Positions 8,215 to 15,020 of a DNA stretch of 34,455 nt are shown one piece after another (positions within the stretch are counted from its first letter, which is position 1; each line of letters begins with the position of its first letter). Under the pieces are notes generated by a model. It was not told the DNA's origin, searched no databases, and saw only the letters and a list, made by a program, of their open reading frames with translations. The translations under genes and the position numbers were made by a program. This DNA is from Verrucomicrobiota bacterium (GTDB lineage Bacteria > Verrucomicrobiota > Verrucomicrobiia > Limisphaerales > JAKPVM01). The stretch covers positions 1 through 34,455 of the forward strand of contig JAKPVM010000153.1 of assembly GCA_029572555.1 (NCBI GenBank). Reading direction: 5' to 3'.

Positions 8215-9210
8215 ATGGATATTACAACAACTTATATCGGAATGAAGTTGCGCTCGCCGCTGGTAGTTTCTGCTTCGCATCTCGGCGATAGCATTGAAGG
8301 TCTCAAGAAAATCGAAGATTGTGGTGGTGCTGCTGTTGTTCTCCATTCGTTATTTGAAGAACAATTGCGGCTTGAAGCGTATGAAATTGACCACCATCTA
8401 ACTCACGGTACAGAGAGCTATCCTGAGGCATTGTCTTATTTCCCTGAGCCGCAGGAATTGCTAATTGGACCGGAGGTTTATCTGGAACATATTTCAAAGG
8501 CAAAAAAAGCGGTGAAGATGCCGATTATTGCAAGCCTTAATGGTTCTACCGTTGGCGGATGGACAAAATATGCCAAAAAAATGGAGGAAGCTGGTGCCGA
8601 CGCGATTGAATTGAACATATATAATATCCCGACAGATATGGGTTTGCCTGGTTCTGAAATTGAAAAGACTTATGTTGAAATATTGGCATCAGTAAAGTCC
8701 GCTGTTAAGGTTCCTGTGGCTGTAAAATTGAGCCCATACTTCAGCAATATGGCTAATATGGCAAAACGATTGGTCGATGCTGGCGCTGATGGATTAGTTT
8801 TGTTTAACAGATTTTATCAACCTGATATTGACCTTGAACAGTTAGAGGTAGTACCGAATATATTATTAAGCACACCTATGGAAATGCGGCTGCCATTGCG
8901 CTGGATTGCAATTCTTTATGGAAGGTTGAATACAAGCCTTGCGGCAACGAGCGGTATTCATAGTGCTACCGATGTAATCAAAATGATTATGGTTGGCGCT
9001 GATGTCACAATGTTGTGTTCCGTGCTTATGCGCTATGGTGTTGAACAATTAGTCAAAATTGAACGGGATATGATACAGTGGATGCAGGAGCATGAATATG
9101 AATCTGTATCTCAAATGAAAGGGAGTATGAGCCAGAAGAGTTGTCCTGATCCAAGCGCATTTGAACGCGCTCAATATATGAGGGCGCTTGCAACAACAAA
9201 AACGTTGTAA
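8215..9210 (+). CDS. Dihydroorotate dehydrogenase-like flavoprotein, NifJ-associated
   Basis: A 331-residue TIM-barrel protein of the dihydroorotate dehydrogenase superfamily. Visible family features are the N-terminal T-x-Y-I-G-M-x-L-x-x-P-x-V-x-S-A strand, ASLNGSTVGGW, the FMN-side strand VKLSPYFSN, and AATSGIHSATDVIKMIMVGAD near the phosphate-binding end. The usual catalytic loop N-x-S-C-P-N is replaced by NIYNIPTD (about 134-141), so no Cys or Ser base is evident and true dihydroorotate oxidation is doubtful. Its place directly after nifJ suggests a link to pyruvate or ferredoxin metabolism; this is inference. The start at 8215 follows a strong AGGAAAGGA (8200-8208). A hairpin terminator closes the operon 29 bases after its stop. 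Confidence 0.85.
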   Translation: MDITTTYIGMKLRSPLVVSASHLGDSIEGLKKIEDCGGAAVVLHSLFEEQLRLEAYEIDHHLTHGTESYPEALSYFPEPQELLIGPEVYLEHISKAKKAVKMPIIASLNGSTVGGWTKYAKKMEEAGADAIELNIYNIPTDMGLPGSEIEKTYVEILASVKSAVKVPVAVKLSPYFSNMANMAKRLVDAGADGLVLFNRFYQPDIDLEQLEVVPNILLSTPMEMRLPLRWIAILYGRLNTSLAATSGIHSATDVIKMIMVGADVTMLCSVLMRYGVEQLVKIERDMIQWMQEHEYESVSQMKGSMSQKSCPDPSAFERAQYMRALATTKTL

Positions 9211-9239
9211 TCTCTGATAAAAAAGAAAGTATAATCTTA

Positions 9240-9269
9240 ACGGACGTTGAAAAACAACGTCCGTTTTTT
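9240..9269 (+). terminator. Rho-independent terminator of the hyp-nifJ operon
   Basis: A perfect 10-bp stem (ACGGACGTTG at 9240-9249 and CAACGTCCGT at 9255-9264) with an AAAAA loop is followed by TTTTT up to 9269. It lies just after the DHOD-like gene and overlaps the stop of the convergent dsbD gene by a few bases. The tract on the minus-strand side is much less U-rich, so it should act mainly on plus-strand transcription. Confidence 0.9.
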
Positions 9270-11370
9270 ATTGTGCAGCTTTATTTAAGGCGTCAAGTAC
9301 GATAGATGGGGTTAAAACCTCAGGCAATACTATAGGCTCGGACGGGTTGTTTTTAGGATATACAAGAACAAGAGGAACACCAGCGCGATTATATTTTTTA
9401 AATTCAACCAGGATTCGTTCGTCTTTCAATGTGTAATCAGCAATGAATGCAACAGCGCCAATCTCCTTTAATTTTTGGCTTACAGATGGTATGTCGATGC
9501 TTGTTTTGTAATTAGCCTTGCAGGTCAAACACCAATCGGCTGTAAAATCTACAAACACAATTTTTCCATCTTTGATGGCATTGTTGACGGCTTCCGGGCT
9601 CCATAATTGCCAGTTGATACCATACTTAGACGGGTGTATAGAACTTGTTTTTAATTGTTCAGGATGTCGCCAATTGAGTTCGTATTCAAGCGCGTATAAA
9701 TATCCTCCCACTATTAAAATTATAGGAATAATTAAACCGGAAAATATTTTTGAACTTCGTTGATAGAATTCGCCAAATAACCAGAACGCTAAACTTAAAA
9801 TGAGAAGGAAAATTTCGACCCATACTGTTTCACTTCCGTAATGAGCAAACAAAATGGAAACCAGCCATATTGCAGTTGCAAGCATTGGAAAGCCCATTAG
9901 TATTTTAAATCTCTCCATCCATTTACCCGGTCGCGGCAGGATTTTTGAAGTTGAAGGGATTAAACATATCCCGAGGTATGGCAATGAAAGGCCGAGTGCT
10001 ATGGAAAAAAATATTGCGAAGATTTTCAAAGGTGGCTGTGTAAAGGCATAACCAAGAGCGGCGCCAAGAAATGGGGCGGTGCAGGGTGTTGCTAAAATTA
10101 CTATGAGTGCGCCGTGAAAAAAACTGCCGGATAGGCTCTGTTTTGAAGCCAACGTCGCCGCTTTGTCGATTGTTTTCCCACTTATAGAAACCTCAAAAAG
10201 ACCAAATAAATTTAAGGAGATAATTGTTACAAGAGTTGTAATAAGTACTAAAAATATTGGGTTTTGAAATTGTATTCCCCATCCGGCGAATTTACCTGTT
10301 GCTTGAACTAGTACAACAAAAGTTGCAAGAATTAAAAGTGATATAACAACGCCGATTGTAAATGCAATTCCACTTAACCGAATTTTAGCCGGCGATTGCG
10401 TAGAATTATTGATAAAACTGAGCACCTTTAATGATATTACAGGTAGCACACAGGGCATAAAGTTAAGGATTATTCCACCAAAAAACGCAAGGTAAATTGC
10501 AACCCAAAATGACATTTTATTCCCAGCGCTGGCAATTGAGTTTATTTGTGAAACAACAGGGATATTTTTGATTTCGCAAGCATTGCGTCCATCTGGAAGA
10601 TTTGAAGAAAATATAAAAACTCCACCGATTTGTGTTGGCAACGTTTTTTGAAGTGTAGCATTCTTTTTAATTCTAAATTCGTTATTGTCTAATTTTTCGA
10701 TTACGGTTGAAGTTTCAATATCAACAGATTCATCAGGATACGGAAAAAAATCTGAAATTGTAAAAGGAGACTTAACAATTAAAACGAGTTGGTATTTATT
10801 TTCTTCATTTAGTTTTTCCCACTTTGCTTTTATTTGCAATGTTATGTTTGTTGTTGGAATTCTTTTTTGCCATTTGCTTAATAGTTCTGCATCAGGCGAT
10901 TGGGCACTAATTGTTCCAATAATAATTTTGTTCTGGACGGTTGCTGAGGCAGGACGACAAATCTCTTTGCACTCTAACCATTCAACATTGGCTTTTAATT
11001 CATACTCGCCAGGTGGTAGATTGCTGGATATTTTTATTGGAAATATGAGGACAGTTTCTTCTTCTAAAACATAAGAGGTAACGCCACCGACCGTATGTTT
11101 AACGGGCGTAGGATACAATATTTCACCCGGTTCAAATCCTTTTGGGAATGAAAAACTTGTTTTTATCGGCGCACCTGACTCGCCCGGATTTACCCAGTAT
11201 GTATGCCAAGCGGCTGGAAGTTTTATATGGATACCGCCTAAAACTGTTTCGTTTCCTGTGATAGATTTATAATTTAACAGCAGGTTTGCTGTTGATTCTG
11301 AAGCCTTTAAATCAAGACTTAAAAACATTAAGACTATCGCAACAAAAAAACGCATATTTTTAATATGCAA
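9268..11370 (-). CDS. Protein-disulfide reductase DsbD-like (thiol:disulfide interchange)
   Basis: A 700-residue membrane protein that moves electrons from cytoplasmic thioredoxin to periplasmic thiol proteins. In order: a signal segment (residues 6-22), a periplasmic N-terminal domain with the C-x3-C pair C134/C138 in ECKEIC, a central multi-span CcdA-like region (about 285-570), and a C-terminal thioredoxin domain with C614-L-T-C617. The membrane cysteines are C307 (NFMPCVLP) and C430 (ATPCTAPF), 123 apart, close to the 122 of E. coli DsbD. All three cysteine pairs are therefore intact. The N-terminal half resembles the ScsB/DsbD-alpha variant more than the short E. coli form. A second start at Met6 (11355) is possible. 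It stands alone, converging on the nifJ operon terminator. Confidence 0.92.
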   Translation of the reverse strand: MHIKNMRFFVAIVLMFLSLDLKASESTANLLLNYKSITGNETVLGGIHIKLPAAWHTYWVNPGESGAPIKTSFSFPKGFEPGEILYPTPVKHTVGGVTSYVLEEETVLIFPIKISSNLPPGEYELKANVEWLECKEICRPASATVQNKIIIGTISAQSPDAELLSKWQKRIPTTNITLQIKAKWEKLNEENKYQLVLIVKSPFTISDFFPYPDESVDIETSTVIEKLDNNEFRIKKNATLQKTLPTQIGGVFIFSSNLPDGRNACEIKNIPVVSQINSIASAGNKMSFWVAIYLAFFGGIILNFMPCVLPVISLKVLSFINNSTQSPAKIRLSGIAFTIGVVISLLILATFVVLVQATGKFAGWGIQFQNPIFLVLITTLVTIISLNLFGLFEVSISGKTIDKAATLASKQSLSGSFFHGALIVILATPCTAPFLGAALGYAFTQPPLKIFAIFFSIALGLSLPYLGICLIPSTSKILPRPGKWMERFKILMGFPMLATAIWLVSILFAHYGSETVWVEIFLLILSLAFWLFGEFYQRSSKIFSGLIIPIILIVGGYLYALEYELNWRHPEQLKTSSIHPSKYGINWQLWSPEAVNNAIKDGKIVFVDFTADWCLTCKANYKTSIDIPSVSQKLKEIGAVAFIADYTLKDERILVEFKKYNRAGVPLVLVYPKNNPSEPIVLPEVLTPSIVLDALNKAAQ

Positions 11371-11373
11371 TAA

Positions 11374-11589
11374 TTTCTAACTTTTTCCATCACAAATAAA
11401 CGGATTATAATTATTGGGTGCAATTATGTTATTTTTGACACAGGTGTATATCCAATGAATTGGGCTTGGCCCGATGAGAAGGTTTCAGAGAAACATACCC
11501 AGGAAAAACAGGGGATTCATCCTGAAATACCATCGCAAACAGTTAAACCTGACGACGAAGACAAGCACGGCTTGCTTAATATAAAATAG
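11374..11589 (+). pseudogene. Apparent remnant of a metallo-beta-lactamase-fold hydrolase gene
   Basis: A short open frame between dsbD and the GH116 gene ends at TAG 11587-11589. Its first in-frame ATG is at 11455, giving only 44 residues. The frame is open further upstream without a start and reads NYVIFDTGVYPMNW, which resembles the beta-strand 'hhhhDTG' of lactonase-type metallo-beta-lactamase-fold proteins. The HxHxDH zinc motif that should follow is absent: the frame stops shortly after HGLLNIK. The start of dsbD abuts the left end. I read it as an internal fragment left after deletion on both sides. The alternative is a genuine 44-residue charged peptide. The resemblance rests on one short motif, so confidence is low. 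Confidence 0.35.
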
Positions 11590-11644
11590 TAAGTTAATAC
11601 AAAAAATACTTTATGTATTTTGTGTGGTTTATTAAAATTTCACT

Positions 11645-14236
11645 ATGCCACATAATAAAAGAAGTCAAAGTAATTCAATTCCACGACGGGATTTTATAAA
11701 GTATACCGCAACTTCGGCTGGGGCATTAGGCGTTACCTCTGCTTTTGGCGGAGTGTATAGTGCGAGTGCATCAGAGGTTTCAGCCACAAAATCAATCAGT
11801 AAATCCGGTGGAGGTAGAAAATTTAATGATGAATATTTTGATGATTACTTAAATAGGGTTGCCTTTCCGATGGGTGGTATTGGCGCCGGTATGATTTGCC
11901 TTGAAGGAACTGGCGCTCTTTCCCATTTCTCAATTCGTAATCGTCCGTCAATATTTAATGAACCCTGTGTTTTTACCGCAATTTGCATAAAGGGAAATCC
12001 TAATGTTGCTCGGGTGGTAGAAGGACAGGTGCCTAAATGGAAAATTTTTGGAATGCCGGGTACTGGAAACGGTGCCGGTGGTACAAGTTATGGTTTTCCA
12101 AGATTTAGAGAGGCATCGTTTCTTGCAAGATTTCCATTCGGCAAAGTGTTCCTTTCAGATAAAGATATCCCGCTGGGCGTAGAAATAACAGGGTGGAGTC
12201 CTTTTGAACCATTAAAACCAGATGATTCAAGTCTACCTTTGATTGGGCTTGAATATAAATTTACAAACAATTCAAGAAAAACAATTGATGCAGTGTTTTC
12301 TTTTAATTCAAAGAATTTTATGGTTAGTGGCCAAAATGAGCAGGCTATTAAGCCAATTAAAGGTGGCTTCCTTTTATGGGGTGGGGCGCCAAAAGACCGT
12401 CCGTGGGACGAAGGAAGTTTTGCGGTTTTCACTGATGAACCTGAAACAAAGGTCAATTATGCCTGGTTTAGAGGCGGGTGGTTTGATGCAATGACAATTG
12501 CATGGAAGGATATTCAAGAAGGAAAATGTTTTAATAGAGAACCAATTAAAGATGGCTCGCCATCGCCGGGTGCAACTCTATTTGTCAGTTTAAAAATTCC
12601 ACCAAAAAAATCTAAAACTGTTGTTTTGAAAATTGCCTGGTTTGTTAAAGATACTAATATTCGGGAGGGTAGGGATTTGCCCGGTATCCCTGAAAATCCG
12701 GGAATGCCTAAATATTATCGTCCCTGGTATTCAACGCGTTTTACGGATATTAATGAGTTGTGTGATTGGTGGCGCTCAAACTATGACCGCTTGAAAGAAG
12801 GCGCACAAAGGTTTAGTGATTGTTTTTACTCTTCTACATTGCCTCAGGAAGCAACAGAAGCCGTGGCTGCAAATTTGACAATACTAAAATCTCCAACTGT
12901 TTTAAGACAACACGATGGCAGACTTTGGTGTTGGGAGGGGTGTGGAGACAATAATGGTTGTTGCTCAGGGAGTTGCACGCATGTTTGGAATTACGCTCAG
13001 GCAATCCCAAATCTATTCCCTTCGCTGGAAAGGAGTTTAAGAGAAACTGAGTTCTTTGTATCGCAAGATTTAAGAGGACATCAGGCATTCAGGAGTGGCT
13101 TGCCAATAAGACCTATCGTCCACGATTTCCATGCCGCCTCCGATGGCCAGTTGGGTGGTATTATGAAAGTTCATCGGGAATGGAAAATTAGCGGCGACAA
13201 CGATTGGCTGCGAAAAATTTGGGATAAAGTAAAGGCAAGTTTAAATTACTGTATTAATGAGTGGGATCCTAATAAAAAAGGGTGTCTTGAAGAACCGCAC
13301 CATAATACTTATGACATTGAATTTTGGGGACCGGACGCTATGTGCACGAGTTTTTATCTCGGCGCTTTAAAGTCCGCAATATTAATGGGTAAAGCGCTCG
13401 GCGATGATGTCTCTGAATACGAGAAGATTTTAGAAAATGGTATAAAGGTGATGGAGAACGATTTGTTTAATGGAGAATATTTTATACAAAAAATTAAATG
13501 GACAAATTTAAGGGCAAAAAATCCTCTGGATGTGAAAAGTTTTGGAGGTGGTTACTCGCCGGAGGCACTTGAACTATTACAAAACGAGGGACCAAAATAT
13601 CAGTATGGTTCGGGGTGTTTATCCGATGGAGTGCTTGGATGTTGGATGGCTCTTATGTGTGGTGTTGGTCATATAATAGACAAACAAAAGGTGGCAAGCC
13701 ATTTGTTATCGGTTTATAAATATAATCTTAAAAGGGATTTAACAGACCACGCAAATCCTCAAAGACCGTCTTATGCTTGTGGAGAGGAAGGCGGTTTATT
13801 GCTGTGCACCTGGCCAAAGGGCGGTCAGTTGTCGTTGCCATTTGTGTATTCTAACGAAGTCTGGACAGGCATAGAATATCAGGTCGCTTCGCATTTGATA
13901 ATGATGGGATATGTTAAGGAGGGGTTGGAGATAATCCGGGTATGCAGGCTGCGATATGATGGGAGATTTCGGAATCCGTTTAATGAGTATGAATGCGGGC
14001 ATTGGTATGGCAGAGCACTATCTTCATATTCGTTGGTTCACTCTTTTGCAGGGGTTAGATACGATGCTGTGGAAAAAGTGCTATATTTAGAGCCTTCAAT
14101 CAAAGGAGATTTTCAGACATTTTTATCCACGGCAACCGGTTATGGTCTTGTTGGGGTAAAGAAAGGTCGCCCATTCTTGCAGGTAAAATGTGGCGAGATT
14201 GATTATAAGGAAATTCGCTACAAACCGATTAAATAA
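11645..14236 (+). CDS. Tat-exported glycoside hydrolase family 116 protein (beta-glucosidase/glucosylceramidase-like)
   Basis: An 863-residue protein with a twin-arginine signal (S-I-P-R-R-D-F-I-K, about residues 11-19, then a hydrophobic Ala/Gly stretch). The N-terminal beta-sandwich begins with FPMGGIGAGMICLEGTGAL, the hallmark of the GBA2/GH116 N-domain. The C-terminal (alpha/alpha)6 domain contains HHNTYDIEFWGPDAMC. By analogy with GBA2 and TxGH116, the nucleophile should be a glutamate just before it (E549 in CLEEPHHNTYD) and the acid/base the aspartate in LSDGVLGCW (D661). Family members cleave beta-glucosides, beta-xylosides or related substrates; which one applies here cannot be read. 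No good ribosome site precedes the ATG. The DUF1638 gene starts five bases after its stop, suggesting one transcript. Confidence 0.9.
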   Translation: MPHNKRSQSNSIPRRDFIKYTATSAGALGVTSAFGGVYSASASEVSATKSISKSGGGRKFNDEYFDDYLNRVAFPMGGIGAGMICLEGTGALSHFSIRNRPSIFNEPCVFTAICIKGNPNVARVVEGQVPKWKIFGMPGTGNGAGGTSYGFPRFREASFLARFPFGKVFLSDKDIPLGVEITGWSPFEPLKPDDSSLPLIGLEYKFTNNSRKTIDAVFSFNSKNFMVSGQNEQAIKPIKGGFLLWGGAPKDRPWDEGSFAVFTDEPETKVNYAWFRGGWFDAMTIAWKDIQEGKCFNREPIKDGSPSPGATLFVSLKIPPKKSKTVVLKIAWFVKDTNIREGRDLPGIPENPGMPKYYRPWYSTRFTDINELCDWWRSNYDRLKEGAQRFSDCFYSSTLPQEATEAVAANLTILKSPTVLRQHDGRLWCWEGCGDNNGCCSGSCTHVWNYAQAIPNLFPSLERSLRETEFFVSQDLRGHQAFRSGLPIRPIVHDFHAASDGQLGGIMKVHREWKISGDNDWLRKIWDKVKASLNYCINEWDPNKKGCLEEPHHNTYDIEFWGPDAMCTSFYLGALKSAILMGKALGDDVSEYEKILENGIKVMENDLFNGEYFIQKIKWTNLRAKNPLDVKSFGGGYSPEALELLQNEGPKYQYGSGCLSDGVLGCWMALMCGVGHIIDKQKVASHLLSVYKYNLKRDLTDHANPQRPSYACGEEGGLLLCTWPKGGQLSLPFVYSNEVWTGIEYQVASHLIMMGYVKEGLEIIRVCRLRYDGRFRNPFNEYECGHWYGRALSSYSLVHSFAGVRYDAVEKVLYLEPSIKGDFQTFLSTATGYGLVGVKKGRPFLQVKCGEIDYKEIRYKPIK

Positions 14237-14241
14237 AGTAT

Positions 14242-14997
14242 ATGTATATAAAAGTTATTGCGTGTGAAATTTTTTTCAGGGAACTGTGTTATTGTGCAGC
14301 GCATTCTAAAAATATTATTGATATTGAATTTTTAGAACAGGGGTACCACGATACACCGCAAATTGGTTTTAAGGAGATACAGAAACATATAGACCTTGTG
14401 CCAGCCAATAAATATGACGCAATAGTGCTTGGTTATGGGCTTTGCAGTAAAATAACCGCTGGGATTGTGTCGCGTTATACAAAGATTGTAATTCCGCGCG
14501 TTCATGATTGCATCGCAATTTTTCTTGGCTCAAACCAACGTTATAAAAAGATGTTCGAAGAAGAATCCGGCACTTACTATTACACCTCTGGATGGATTGA
14601 ATGTGTTGAAAGACGCGGCGGAATGACCAATCTAAATGGATTTTTGCTCCCAGCAAATGCCACTGAGGGATTTAACGCCGCATTATCTAAATTAGAAGAA
14701 AAATATGGAAAGGAAAATGCGCAGTATCTCATCTCAGAACTTGCAGCATGGGAGAAGTTTTACTCAAAGGGTGTATTGATAAATTTTGAATTTGCAAGAC
14801 ACCTGAAACTTGATGAAAAGGTCAAGAAAATCTGCAAGAATCGAGGTTGGGAATATGATGAGATAGATGGCGATATTAGTTATCTTCAACGGCTTTTAGA
14901 TGGTGATTGGAATGAAGAAGATTTTCTGGTTTTAGCACCGGGAGAAAAAGTAGTATCATCTTTTGATGAAAAAATTATAGATAAAAAATTGGGCTAA
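14242..14997 (+). CDS. DUF1638 domain-containing protein
   Basis: A 251-residue probably soluble protein matching the DUF1638 pattern: an N-terminal strand KVIACEIFFREL, then YDAIVLGYGLC (58-68), IPRVHDCIAIFLGS (84-97) and GTYYYTSGW (110-118). Several Cys/His positions recur in these motifs (C8, C68, H88, C90), which would suit a metal or cofactor site. No function is established for the family, and none can be deduced here. It starts five bases after the GH116 gene and ends 23 bases before the next glycosidase, so it is probably cotranscribed with secreted carbohydrate enzymes, although it has no export signal itself. Confidence 0.85.
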   Translation: MYIKVIACEIFFRELCYCAAHSKNIIDIEFLEQGYHDTPQIGFKEIQKHIDLVPANKYDAIVLGYGLCSKITAGIVSRYTKIVIPRVHDCIAIFLGSNQRYKKMFEEESGTYYYTSGWIECVERRGGMTNLNGFLLPANATEGFNAALSKLEEKYGKENAQYLISELAAWEKFYSKGVLINFEFARHLKLDEKVKKICKNRGWEYDEIDGDISYLQRLLDGDWNEEDFLVLAPGEKVVSSFDEKIIDKKLG

Positions 14998-15020
14998 TTG
15001 ATTTAAAATTATAAATATTT

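Noticed and set aside
10685-11074. 129-codon plus-strand open frame
   Set aside because: It lies wholly inside the antisense strand of dsbD, which has intact catalytic cysteines and continuous family similarity. The frame has no recognisable motif.
11599-11623. AT-only hairpin (ACAAAAAATAC / GTATTTTGT) upstream of the GH116 gene
   Set aside because: The stem has bulged bases, almost no GC, and no T tract after it; such structures are expected by chance in this composition.
12088-12456. 122-codon minus-strand open frame
   Set aside because: Antisense to the GH116 N-terminal domain; no protein family recognised and no ribosome site.
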